From Curtobacterium sp. ZW137 (GTDB lineage Bacteria > Actinomycetota > Actinomycetes > Actinomycetales > Microbacteriaceae): a stretch of DNA of 64,000 nt. The position numbers and the translations under genes were made by a program. Positions within the stretch are counted from its first letter, which is position 1, and every line of letters starts with the position of its first letter. Shown piece by piece: positions 8,212-16,323 of this stretch. The notes below the pieces were generated by a model. That model was not told the DNA's origin and searched no databases. It was given only the letters and a program-made list of their open reading frames with translations. The DNA lies in the NCBI RefSeq assembly GCF_003762905.1, contig NZ_RJKS01000004.1:372001-436000 (forward strand), read 5' to 3'.

Positions 8212-8605
8212 CCGGCGTCTCCACCGTGACCATCGTCGCCTTCACCGAGGCCACCGCGACCGAACCGACCTCGAGCCCGAGGTCCCGGACCGCCTCCGCG
8301 CTCATCAGCGACACGACCCGGTGCGGCCCGCACTGCAGCTCGACCTGCGCCATCACGGTGTCGACGACCACGTCCGTGACGATCCCGACGAACCGGTTCC
8401 GTGCCGAACTCCGTACACCGGTGGCCGGGTCGGGCAGCGCCGCGCCGTGGCCCTTCGCGTGGCGCGCGAGCTCCCGTCCGTCGACCACGGCCCGACCGGA
8501 CTCGTCGGCGAGGCGTGTGAAGGTCCCGCCGTCCACCAGCCGACGGACCGTGTCGTCGCTCACCCCGAGGTACCGCGCAGCGTCCTTGATCCGCAACCGA
8601 CTCAT
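8198..8605 (-). CDS. HTH plus Mop/TOBE protein, probable molybdate-responsive regulator
   Basis: A 135-residue protein with two parts. Residues 4-50 are an excisionase/MerR-like helix-turn-helix (RIKDAARYLGVSDDTVRRLV, then a wing). Residues 69-130 match a single Mop/TOBE domain (NRFVGIVTDV, then VVSLMSAEAV), which in ModE and molbindin proteins binds molybdate. This is a one-component sensor layout smaller than ModE. The ATG at 8605 is preceded by TAACAT at 8613-8618, so the message is probably leaderless. It heads an apparent run with moeZ, then modABC from an internal promoter. Role as repressor is inferred from domains and context. Confidence 0.8.
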   Translation of the reverse strand: MSRLRIKDAARYLGVSDDTVRRLVDGGTFTRLADESGRAVVDGRELARHAKGHGAALPDPATGVRSSARNRFVGIVTDVVVDTVMAQVELQCGPHRVVSLMSAEAVRDLGLEVGSVAVASVKATMVTVETPDDDD

Positions 8606-8735
8606 GTCCCGGATGTTAGCCGCTCCGGGCGACCCGTCGGATCCTGTGAGCACTCCGAATCCCACCGTGACCTTCACAGCCGCACGGGGAACGACCCCGG
8701 GTCCTCGCCCAGGGGCCCTCGATACCGTCGAGCGC

Positions 8736-10394
8736 GTGAGTTCTCCCCGGACCGGCGCCGTCCGCGTCCCCCGTCCGCTCTCCGCGTCGTCGGTGCGGGC
8801 GCGGCTGCGTGGTGCGTCGGGCACGCTCGGACTCGCGGTCGTCCGCACCCCCGAGCTCACGGTCGGGGCCATCGCGGTCATCGTCACCGCCGCCTTCTCC
8901 TGGGTCCCGTCGCTCTGGTACGACGAGGCGGCCACGGTCACCAGCGCCCAGCGGACGTGGGCGCAGCTCTGGGCGGAGCTGCACTCGGTGGACGCCGTGC
9001 ACGGGCTCTACTACGCGCTGATGCACGTCTGGTTCTGGCTCGTCGGCTACACCCCCTTCACGCTCCGGTTCCCGAGCGCGCTCGCGATCGGCGTCGCGGC
9101 CGGTCTCGTCGTCGCCCTCGGTCGTCGACTCGGCGGGAAACGGCTCGGCATCACCGCCGGGCTGGTGTTCATGGCGCTCCCCCGGGTGCAGTGGGCCGGC
9201 GGGGAAGGCCGCCCGTACGCCACCATCACCACGCTCTCGGTCTGCCTGACCCTCGTCGCCCTGACCGCGGTCCGCCGGACCCGGTCCGGCGTTCGGCCGA
9301 CACGGTGGTGGATCACCTACGGCGTCCTCGCACTGGTCGCCGTCACGTTCAACGTCTACCTCGCGCTCGCCGTGGTCGCCCACGCCGTGGTGCTGCTCTG
9401 GATCACGTTCGCCCGGCGATTCGAGGTCCGCCGGGCCACGATGGCGCGACGCGACGCCGCGCTCCCCGCACCGCTGGTCTCCCGTCGGACCTGGGTGCTG
9501 TGGGCGATCGCTGCCGTCGCCGCCGCCGGCGCGGTCTCCCCCTTCGTGCTGGCCGTGTCCTCACAGTCGAAGCAGGTGTCCTGGATCGCGGGCATCACGT
9601 CCCGGACCGACGCGCAGGTGTTCGCGACCGCCTGGTTCGGCGGGGTGGACTGGTACGCCGCCGGCGCGTGGACGCTGATGGGCATCGGCGTGGTCACCGC
9701 CGTGGTGCAGTCGCACCGCCGGTCCCCCAGCGTGCGTGCCCTCTTCCGGATGCAGGCGGTCCGGGTGGCGCTGCCGCTCGCCGTCGTCCCGACCGCCGTC
9801 CTCGTCGGCGTCACCGCGGCCGGCGAGCACCTCTACTCGCCGAAGTACGCCAGCCTCAGCCTGCCGTTCGTCGCGATCCTGATCGCCCTCGCGATCACGC
9901 TCGTCCGTCCGCGCGCGGTGCTGGCCGGCGCCGTGGTGCTCGCCCTCGTGCTCTCCGTCCCCACCGCGATCGACGTGAAGACCCCCCGCTCGAAGCAGGA
10001 CTCGACGTGGGCGAACGCCGCCTCCATCATCAACGGGGCGCGCGACGACCGCCCCGATGCGGACGAGGGTGTCGTCTTCGGCAGCGTATACGGGCACCCG
10101 GGCACCACCGCCGACATCATCCGGGTGTCCTACCCGTGGGCGTTCACCGGGATGACCGACCTCGGCGTGCGGTCGAACGGCGCTGCGTCGGGGGTGCTCT
10201 GGAACCGGACCGGGGACCTCGCGACGACGATCCCCGCCCGGCTCGACGACATCGACACCGTGTGGTTCGTCGGCGGGACGTCGCGGAACATCGAACCCGA
10301 GGCGGCCGCCGTGCTCCGGTCGCACGGGTTCGTCGCGGAGCAGCACTGGGAGACCGGCACCGTGATCATGACGGAGTACGTCCGAGCGCACTGA
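8736..10394 (+). CDS. Membrane glycosyltransferase of the GT39/GT83 (mannosyltransferase-like) type
   Basis: A 552-residue polytopic protein. After a short cytoplasmic tail and first helix comes SLWYDEAATV, the WxDE-type acidic motif placed in the first extracytoplasmic loop of polyprenyl-sugar-dependent transferases (PMT, ArnT and relatives). About ten hydrophobic segments follow, then a roughly 150-residue soluble C-terminal domain. GTG 8736 was chosen because TACCGT (8723-8728) ends seven bases before it, a leaderless pattern, while upstream in-frame codons lie antisense to the HTH-Mop gene. It stands alone; sugar and acceptor are not known. Confidence 0.78.
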   Translation: MSSPRTGAVRVPRPLSASSVRARLRGASGTLGLAVVRTPELTVGAIAVIVTAAFSWVPSLWYDEAATVTSAQRTWAQLWAELHSVDAVHGLYYALMHVWFWLVGYTPFTLRFPSALAIGVAAGLVVALGRRLGGKRLGITAGLVFMALPRVQWAGGEGRPYATITTLSVCLTLVALTAVRRTRSGVRPTRWWITYGVLALVAVTFNVYLALAVVAHAVVLLWITFARRFEVRRATMARRDAALPAPLVSRRTWVLWAIAAVAAAGAVSPFVLAVSSQSKQVSWIAGITSRTDAQVFATAWFGGVDWYAAGAWTLMGIGVVTAVVQSHRRSPSVRALFRMQAVRVALPLAVVPTAVLVGVTAAGEHLYSPKYASLSLPFVAILIALAITLVRPRAVLAGAVVLALVLSVPTAIDVKTPRSKQDSTWANAASIINGARDDRPDADEGVVFGSVYGHPGTTADIIRVSYPWAFTGMTDLGVRSNGAASGVLWNRTGDLATTIPARLDDIDTVWFVGGTSRNIEPEAAAVLRSHGFVAEQHWETGTVIMTEYVRAH

Positions 10395-10463
10395 CGGCGC
10401 AGCCCTGGTGGCGCTGCCGGGCGTCGGGGCGTCGTCGGTCGCGGCCTGTGCCATGCTGCCGGG

Positions 10464-10979
10464 ATGGAGCACGACGTCCGCCCGATCGAACCCGCCGACG
10501 CCCCGGCCCTCGCGTCCCTGCTCGCACGGAACCGCGCCTGGCTCGCCCCGTGGGACCCGTACCGTCCGGACTCGTTCTTCACCGAGGACGGCCAGCGCAC
10601 CGAGGTCACGGCGTCGATCCGCCGCCGCGAACAGGGCACGATGATGCCGCTCGTGATCACCACCGACGGTGCCGTGGTCGGCCGGATGAACCTCAACTCG
10701 ATCGTGATGGGCGCGTTCTGCTCCGCGACGCTCGGCTACTGGGTCTCCGAGGACGCCGCCGGCCGGGGTGCCGCGACCGCTGCCGTGGGGCTCGCGACCC
10801 GGATGGCGTTCGAACGGCTCGGGCTGCACCGGGTCGAGGCGGGGACGCTCCCCCACAACGAGCGGTCCCAGCGGGTCCTCGAGAAGAACGGCTTCGAGCG
10901 CTACGGCTACGCGCCGCGGTACCTGCGCATCGCCGGCGAGTGGCAGGACCACGTGCTGTTCCAGCGCCTCGCCGACTGA
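10464..10979 (+). CDS. GNAT N-acetyltransferase, RimJ/RimL-like
   Basis: A 171-residue acetyl-CoA-dependent acetyltransferase. The middle shows the GNAT core: a substrate strand ending in LGYWVSEDAAGRGAAT, where RGAAT is the acetyl-CoA pyrophosphate loop, then LHRVEAGTLPHNERSQRVLEKNGF, the NxxSxxVLxxxGF stretch typical of RimJ/RimL enzymes that acetylate protein N-termini or small amines. The length is usual for the family. It converges on ispE with only nine bases between stops, so no separate terminator is evident. The substrate cannot be predicted. Confidence 0.85.
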   Translation: MEHDVRPIEPADAPALASLLARNRAWLAPWDPYRPDSFFTEDGQRTEVTASIRRREQGTMMPLVITTDGAVVGRMNLNSIVMGAFCSATLGYWVSEDAAGRGAATAAVGLATRMAFERLGLHRVEAGTLPHNERSQRVLEKNGFERYGYAPRYLRIAGEWQDHVLFQRLAD

Positions 10980-10988
10980 CGCTGGTCG

Positions 10989-11921
10989 TCAGTGCACGAC
11001 GCGTGCGCCGTGCACCGGCCCCGTCGCCCGGACGGCGACGAGACCCGCGGCACTCAGCGCCACCTGGACCTCGAGCGCGGAGTCGGTGTCCGCCACCAGG
11101 AACGCCACCGTCGGTCCGCTGCCGGAGACCAGCCCCGCGAGCGCTCCGGAGCGCTCCCCCAACTCGAGCGTCTTGGCGAGCGACGGCTGGAGTCGCATCG
11201 CCGGCGCCTGCAGGTCGTTGTGCAGGCAGTCGGCGAGGAGGTCCGGGTCCCCGGCACGGAGCGCCTGGAGCACGTTCGCCTCGACCACTGGGGTCGACGG
11301 CGCCGGCGCGATGTCCGCCCGGTAGCGCTCCCGGTGCGCGTCGAGCGCACGGTACACGGCCGGTGTGGAGAGCCCGTCGTCGCTCAGACCGAGGACCCAG
11401 TGGAACTCGCCCTTCGCGAGCGCCGGGCTGAGCTCGTCGCCCCTCCCGGTCCCGACCGCGGTCCCGCCCGCGAAGGCGAACGGCACGTCGGCGCCGAGCT
11501 CCGCGGCGATCCGGAGCAGCTCCTCACGACCGAGCCCGGTGCCCCAGAGCGTGTCCACGGCGAGGAGCGTCGCCGCGGCGTCCGCCGAGCCGCCGCCCAT
11601 CCCGCCGGCGACCGGCACCTGCTTGTCGATGGTGAGCCGGACGCCCCCGGTGTACCCGGCGGACTCGGCGACGAGCCGGGCCGCGCGGATCGCGAGGTTC
11701 GAGCCGTCGACCGGCACCGACGACGTGTCGATCGGGCCGGTGAACGACACCGAGAAGTCGTCGGCGAGCTCCGCCGTGACGTCCTCGAACAGGGAGACCG
11801 CCTGGTAGGCCGTCGCCACGTCATGGTAGCCGTCCTCCTGCAGCGCACCCACGGACAGGAAGACGTTGATCTTGCCGGGAGCGCGCGTCCGCACGCGCGT
11901 GGGTGCGGCCAGCGAGGTCAT
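10989..11921 (-). CDS. ispE: 4-diphosphocytidyl-2-C-methyl-D-erythritol kinase IspE
   Basis: A 310-residue GHMP kinase of the methylerythritol phosphate route to isoprenoids. The N-terminus has APGKINVFL with the catalytic-site lysine, GYHDV follows at 31-35, and the ATP-binding glycine loop [15 protein letters not shown] is at 103-117. A late SGSGPT motif completes the fold. In many actinobacteria ispE directly follows rsmA; here it is about 7.5 kb away. Its -10-like TAGGTT (11928-11933) includes the metY stop codon and ends six bases before the ATG, so ispE probably has its own leaderless promoter. Confidence 0.95.
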   Translation of the reverse strand: MTSLAAPTRVRTRAPGKINVFLSVGALQEDGYHDVATAYQAVSLFEDVTAELADDFSVSFTGPIDTSSVPVDGSNLAIRAARLVAESAGYTGGVRLTIDKQVPVAGGMGGGSADAAATLLAVDTLWGTGLGREELLRIAAELGADVPFAFAGGTAVGTGRGDELSPALAKGEFHWVLGLSDDGLSTPAVYRALDAHRERYRADIAPAPSTPVVEANVLQALRAGDPDLLADCLHNDLQAPAMRLQPSLAKTLELGERSGALAGLVSGSGPTVAFLVADTDSALEVQVALSAAGLVAVRATGPVHGARVVH

Positions 11922-11930
11922 GCGACCAAC

Positions 11931-13232
11931 CTATCCCGCGCGCGCTGCCGTGAAACCGCGCTCCAGGTCCGCCAGGATGTCGTCCTGGTGCTCGAGGCCG
12001 ATCGACAGGCGGATGAGCCCGTCCCCGACGCCGGCGGATGCCCGCTCCGCGGTCGTCATCTGGACGTGGGTCGTCGACGCCGGGTGCACGACGAGCGAGC
12101 GCACGTCGCCGATGTTCGAGACGTGGTCGAACAGTTCGAGCGCCTCGACGAACCGGCGTCCGGCCTCCACCCCGCCGGCCAGGTCGAACGACAGCACCGC
12201 CGACGGCCCCTTCGGGACGTAGCGCTGCTGCAGGTGGTGCCACGGGGAGTCCGGCAGCCCGGCGTAGTGCACGTGCTCGACCTGGTCGTGCGCGTCGAGC
12301 CACGACGCCACGGCCGCGGCGTTGGACACGTGCCGGTCCATCCGGAGCGACAGCGTCTGGATGCCCTGCAGCACCAGGAAGGCGGTGAACGGCGCGATCG
12401 CGGGGCCGAGGTCCGCCGAGAGCTTCGACCGGGTCCGCTGGATGAACGCGCGCGGTCCGAACTTCTCCGCGAAGTTCGTGTTCGCGAAGCCGGACTGCTC
12501 CGTCGACGTCAGCTGCGGGTACTTCTCCGGGTGAGCCGCCCAGTCGAACGTGCCGCCGTCGACGATCAACCCCGCGATCGCGCTGCCGTGGCCGGCCAGG
12601 TACTTCGTCGCCGAGTGCACGACGATGTCGGCGCCGTGCTCGATCGGGCGGACCAGGTACGGCGTCGCGATCGTGTTGTCGACGATGAGCGGCACACCGG
12701 CGTCGTGCGCGACACCCGCGACCCCCGCGAAGTCGAGCACGTCGCCGCGCGGGTTCGGGATCGACTCACCGAAGAACGCCCGGGTCTCCGGTCGCACCGC
12801 GGCAGCCCACTCGGCCAGGTCCGTCGGGTCCTGCACGAACGTGAAGGAGATGCCGAGGTCCTTCAGCGTCGAGGCGAAGAGCGTGTAGGTCGCGCCGTAC
12901 AACGAGGCGCTCGACACGATGTGGTCCCCGGCGCGCGCGAGCCCCAGCACCGCGAGCGAGGTCGCGGCCTGGCCGGACGCCAGCGCGAGCGCCGCGACGC
13001 CGCCCTCGAGATCGGCGATCCGCCGCTCCAGCGCGGCCGCGGACGGGTTGTTCACGCGCGAGTACGTGTGCCCCGGCGCGTTGAGCATGAACCGGTCCGC
13101 CGCGTCCTCCCCCGACGGGTAGACGAAGGCGGCGCTCTGCGCGATCGGCGGCACGTTCGCCCCGAACCCCGGGTCGGCCTTGAAGCCGGCGCGGATCTGC
13201 CGGGTCTCGAACTTCCAGTCGCCCTCGCTCAC
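11931..13232 (-). CDS. metY: O-acetylhomoserine sulfhydrylase (MetY-type PLP enzyme)
   Basis: A 433-residue Cys/Met-metabolism PLP enzyme. The length and opening FETRQIRAGF are those of O-acetylhomoserine aminocarboxypropyltransferases, which make homocysteine from O-acetylhomoserine and sulfide. SATKYLAGHG contains the PLP Schiff-base lysine K210; YSRVNNP at 57-63 binds the cofactor phosphate from the neighbouring subunit. The start is a GTG that overlaps the stop of the flavin monooxygenase upstream (GTGA). That coupling suggests sulfite or sulfide released from an organosulfur source feeds methionine synthesis. A cystathionine gamma-synthase role is less likely given the length. Confidence 0.88.
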   Translation of the reverse strand: MSEGDWKFETRQIRAGFKADPGFGANVPPIAQSAAFVYPSGEDAADRFMLNAPGHTYSRVNNPSAAALERRIADLEGGVAALALASGQAATSLAVLGLARAGDHIVSSASLYGATYTLFASTLKDLGISFTFVQDPTDLAEWAAAVRPETRAFFGESIPNPRGDVLDFAGVAGVAHDAGVPLIVDNTIATPYLVRPIEHGADIVVHSATKYLAGHGSAIAGLIVDGGTFDWAAHPEKYPQLTSTEQSGFANTNFAEKFGPRAFIQRTRSKLSADLGPAIAPFTAFLVLQGIQTLSLRMDRHVSNAAAVASWLDAHDQVEHVHYAGLPDSPWHHLQQRYVPKGPSAVLSFDLAGGVEAGRRFVEALELFDHVSNIGDVRSLVVHPASTTHVQMTTAERASAGVGDGLIRLSIGLEHQDDILADLERGFTAARAG

Positions 13233-14287
13233 GAGACGACTCCCGCGGCTCCCGCCGGCACGACCGACGGGCGCACGAGCGGGATGACCTGCTCGCCGAA
13301 CCGCTCCATCTCCTCGAGCTGCGGCGAGAACTGCAGCAGCAGGGTGTCGACGCCGGCGTCCTCGAACTCCCGGATCCGCTCGGCGACCTGCGCCGGGGTC
13401 CCGACGAAGTTCGGCCGGAGCCCACGGTTCGACACCGAGTAGTCCTCGAGCGAGGGCACGTGCTCGAGCTGCGACTTCGAGATGAAGTCCTGGTACGACT
13501 CGTACGCGTTGCCGTGCTGGACGTCGGTGATCCGCGCGAGCTCGGCCTGCGCCTCCTCCTCGGTCTCCCGGACGATCGCGTAGGCGGCCATGCCGAACGC
13601 CTCGAACGGCGGCAGCCCGGCCTCATCACGACGACGGCGCATCTCGGCGATCTTCTTCCGGAGCTCCTCGACCGTTCCGCCGTGGGTCACGTAGGCGTCG
13701 GCGTAGTGGGTGATGCTCGCCTTGCCGGCCTCGCTCTCACCGCCGGCGTAGATGCGCGGCGTGACGCGCGGCTTCGGCTCGAGGTGGGCGTTCTGGATGT
13801 CGTAGTACTCGCCGGAGAACGAGTACGGGGTCTCCCGCCAGAGGCCCTTCATGATCTCCACGAACTCCGCGGTGCGCTTGTACCGGTCGTCGTGCTCGGA
13901 GAAGATCCCGCCGTACTGGCGTGCCTCCTCGGCCCACCACGCGCTCACCACGTTGAAGGTGAAGCGGCCACCGGAGATGTCGTCGATCGTCGCGGCCTGC
14001 TTCGCCGTCACGGCCGGCAGGTGGTAGCCCGGGCGCATCGCCGCCATGATCTCGAGGCGGTCGGTCGTCGCCGCGATGGCCGCCGCGAGCGCCCAGGCCT
14101 CGAGCGACGGTGCCGCGACGCCCTTGATGTCGTTGAGGTTCAGCTCCGGCACGAGCGTCAGGTCGAAGCCGATCCGCTCGGCGCGCTGCGCCAGTCGCTT
14201 CACGTAGTCGAAGGTGACCGGCATGTGCTCGTTGTCGACGTTGCGCAGCCAGCCGCCGAAGAGCGGGGTCCAGTATCCGAATCGCAC
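13229..14287 (-). CDS. FMNH2-dependent monooxygenase, SfnG-like (LLM class)
   Basis: A 352-residue luciferase-like flavin-dependent monooxygenase. The start VRFGYWTPLFGGWLRN resembles dimethyl-sulfone monooxygenase SfnG and alkanesulfonate monooxygenases more than other LLM proteins, and the interior has SGGRFTFNVVSAWW, a stretch typical of this sulfur subgroup. These enzymes cleave carbon-sulfur bonds and release sulfite or methanesulfinate. A separate flavin reductase, needed to supply FMNH2, is not seen nearby. Starts with GTG preceded by AAGGAA; translationally coupled to metY. The exact substrate is uncertain, but a role in sulfur scavenging fits the neighbour. Confidence 0.83.
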   Translation of the reverse strand: MRFGYWTPLFGGWLRNVDNEHMPVTFDYVKRLAQRAERIGFDLTLVPELNLNDIKGVAAPSLEAWALAAAIAATTDRLEIMAAMRPGYHLPAVTAKQAATIDDISGGRFTFNVVSAWWAEEARQYGGIFSEHDDRYKRTAEFVEIMKGLWRETPYSFSGEYYDIQNAHLEPKPRVTPRIYAGGESEAGKASITHYADAYVTHGGTVEELRKKIAEMRRRRDEAGLPPFEAFGMAAYAIVRETEEEAQAELARITDVQHGNAYESYQDFISKSQLEHVPSLEDYSVSNRGLRPNFVGTPAQVAERIREFEDAGVDTLLLQFSPQLEEMERFGEQVIPLVRPSVVPAGAAGVVS

Positions 14288-14319
14288 GGGGTGAGTTCCT
14301 TGGGGAGGTGGGGAGGGAC

Positions 14320-14375
14320 GGACGGGAGGCTCGTGGCGGGGCCGCCACGGTCCTCCCGTCCGGTGTTCGGTCGCG
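14320..14375 (-). repeat. Dispersed palindromic element, copy 1 (after the ATP-grasp gene)
   Basis: An inverted repeat at 14320-14361 pairs GGACGGGAGG with CCTCCCGTCC (outer arms) and CGTGGCGG with CCGCCACG (inner arms), separated by one mismatched dinucleotide and a two-base centre. The flank GGTGTTCGGTCGCG follows to 14375, four bases before the ATP-grasp stop codon. Copy 2 at 22901-22957 has the same outer arms and flank and also sits just past a stop. The hairpin would act as a transcription terminator for the gene; the shared flank points to a REP-like mobile element. Confidence 0.85.
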
Positions 14376-14378
14376 TTC

Positions 14379-15383
14379 TCAGGCCGTGACGGCCGCGCCG
14401 GCCGGTGCCGTCGCGTACTCGCTGTCGAGCAGTCCGCCGAGGAAGCGCGCGATGGAGCGCGGGCCGGAGGCCCGCGCGGTCTCCTCGACGGCGGGGTTGT
14501 AGTTCGTGTTCGTGTTGATGTCGTAGACGACGGTGCGGCCGTCGGTGGTCTCCATGAACTCGACGCCCGCGATCTGGATGCGCTGGTCGGCGAGGAACGT
14601 GCGGAGCTGCTGCACGAGCGGGTGGGTCGCGGTGACGTCTCCTCGTACTGCGAACGCGCTCGGTCCGTCCGTTCCGGGGACGTCGCACACCGCTCCGGCG
14701 ATGACCTGGGGGACCTCGCAGGCGTCCGCCGGGCAGAGCTCGAAGCTGCCAGCGCTCGTGTCCACGCGGACGGCGTAGACGAACTCGCCGCCGACGAACT
14801 CGACCCGGGTGATGAAGGGCTCGCGCGCCGTCAGGTACTCCTGCAGCAGGGTGATGCCGTCGATCGGCTCCTCGAACTCCGGCGAGTCGACGTACGCGTC
14901 GAACTCGGCGAGCGAGTCGAACCGACGGACGCCGAGGCCCTTGCCGCCCTGGTTGTGCTTCGTGATGAACGGCACGTCCTGGCCGTCCGTGAACGCGTGG
15001 GCCGCGGCCGTGAGGGTGCTCCTGCCGAACACCGCGGTGGTGCGGGGCACGTCGAAGCCCGCCCGCTGGAGCAGGCCGTGCTGGGCGACCTTCGACACCT
15101 CGAGCTCGAGCACGTGGCTGCCACCGACCACCTGGCGCCCGGCACGCTCGAGCCAGCCGAGGACCGCGCGGGTGTACTCCTTGCTGTGCTCGTGCCCGCG
15201 GGTGTGACTCGACGCCGACATCCGGCTCCAGTAGACGCCCGGTTCCGGATCTGCTGCGAGGTCGATCTGGCCCTCGGTGAGGAGGATCTCCTCGACCGGG
15301 ACGCCCTCGGCCTCGAAGGCGGCGGCGAGCGGCGGGAACCACTCGGGGTTCTCGTGGATGACGTACACGCGCGGAGTGCTCAC
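14379..15383 (-). CDS. RimK-like ATP-grasp ligase, unknown substrate
   Basis: A 334-residue protein with an ATP-grasp fold. An N-terminal Rossmann-like part (VYVIHENPEWFPP) precedes the ATP-binding part with FITKHNQGGKGLGV, the glycine-rich lid and lysine, and the metal-binding end motif YDINTNTNYNPAVE, where E and N ligands bind Mg-ATP. Such enzymes join a carboxylate to an amine or thiol, as in RimK or glutathione synthase. The conserved SSHTRGHEHSKEY segment is distinctive. Starts at GTG 15383. It points the same way as the LLM and metY genes but is separated by the palindrome, so it may be a separate unit. Confidence 0.75.
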   Translation of the reverse strand: MSTPRVYVIHENPEWFPPLAAAFEAEGVPVEEILLTEGQIDLAADPEPGVYWSRMSASSHTRGHEHSKEYTRAVLGWLERAGRQVVGGSHVLELEVSKVAQHGLLQRAGFDVPRTTAVFGRSTLTAAAHAFTDGQDVPFITKHNQGGKGLGVRRFDSLAEFDAYVDSPEFEEPIDGITLLQEYLTAREPFITRVEFVGGEFVYAVRVDTSAGSFELCPADACEVPQVIAGAVCDVPGTDGPSAFAVRGDVTATHPLVQQLRTFLADQRIQIAGVEFMETTDGRTVVYDINTNTNYNPAVEETARASGPRSIARFLGGLLDSEYATAPAGAAVTA

Positions 15384-15481
15384 ACGCCCACACTAGGCAT
15401 GGTGTACCAGGCGTTGCCAGGCGTGTGACGCGCTGTTGCGGTTCCCCGTCCACAACTGGAGTATCAGTATGCTGGTCCGCC

Positions 15482-16198
15482 GTGCGCCTCATCTTCATCG
15501 ACAAATCCGCTCGGGACGATGCCTACTACTTCTTCGGCGCGCTGTTGGCTGACGCTGACGCCGTGCGTTCGATCGAACAGGGGCTCGAAGGCGTCGCGAC
15601 ACTGCTCTCGAGGGAGATCCCGGGCTTCGACCCCGCCACAGAGTTCCACGCTGTCGACATGTTCCACGGCGAGCAAGAGTGGAAGCGCGTACCCGTCGCG
15701 TGGCGAGTGAAGGCCTGCATCCTCGTGGCGAAGATCCTCGCAAGGTCGACGGCGTCGATCGTGTTCCGAGGCATCGATCTCCGAGCACACCGACGCCGCT
15801 ACGGAGCCCGCGCCTACCCCGCGCATCTCCTGACTCTCGCCCAACTCCTCGAATGCGTGCACGAGCGTCTCGCCTGGGTCGACGAGCAAGAACAGCTCGG
15901 ACTCGTCCTCGCCGACGAGCACCACACGGCAGCCGGCGCGAGACGCAGCCTGCGCAGTTTCAAGGTGGGAAGCGCGAGCGGGTACACGAAGCAGCCGCTG
16001 ACCCGGATCGCCGACACCATCTACTTCGGCCCGTCTCACGAGAGCCGGATGCTGCAGGCCGTCGACTTCGCGAGGTACTTCCTCAATCGATCGAAGACCG
16101 TGGAGGAGCGGGATCCGCGGTCCGCAGCGGCTGTCGCCAAGATCGTCACTCTCGTCGACGAGATCAAGATCGTCGACTACATCTGGTGCCCGGAATGA
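15482..16198 (+). CDS. DUF3800 family protein
   Basis: A 238-residue protein with the plan of DUF3800: an N-terminal strand with an acidic motif (LIFIDKSARDD, where the family usually has DESG), a middle LVLADEHH and a C-terminal LQAVDFARYFLN. The family is thought to have an RNase H-like fold and is common in accessory and defence-rich regions; its activity is not established. Here the usual Glu of DESG is Lys. GTG 15482 was chosen because it gives the family start and follows TATGCT (15468-15473) by eight bases. A strong terminator follows. Codon use looks less GC-extreme than in neighbours, which hints at transfer. Confidence 0.75.
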   Translation: MRLIFIDKSARDDAYYFFGALLADADAVRSIEQGLEGVATLLSREIPGFDPATEFHAVDMFHGEQEWKRVPVAWRVKACILVAKILARSTASIVFRGIDLRAHRRRYGARAYPAHLLTLAQLLECVHERLAWVDEQEQLGLVLADEHHTAAGARRSLRSFKVGSASGYTKQPLTRIADTIYFGPSHESRMLQAVDFARYFLNRSKTVEERDPRSAAAVAKIVTLVDEIKIVDYIWCPE

Positions 16199-16200
16199 CA

Positions 16201-16227
16201 CAACGCCCCGCGGTGAGCGGGGCGTTG
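16201..16227 (+). terminator. Hairpin terminator after the DUF3800 gene
   Basis: CAACGCCCCGC (16201-16211) pairs perfectly with GCGGGGCGTTG (16217-16227) around a five-base loop, three bases after the DUF3800 stop codon. There is no T-run, as is usual in GC-rich actinobacteria. The XRE regulator gene ends toward it from the other side, so it may serve both. Confidence 0.8.
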
Positions 16228-16323
16228 GCTGGGTGCGGGAGGCTCGTTGGCGTCCTGCACCGCAAGACTAGGCCATCCGACGAGGAGAAGCCAGCAGGCT
16301 GAGGTGCACCGGTTCGACCCGCG

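Noticed and set aside
10992..13442. An 816-codon forward frame across ispE and metY
   Set aside because: Low-complexity Arg/Asp/Val composition and no family motif; it is the shadow of two clear reverse-strand genes.
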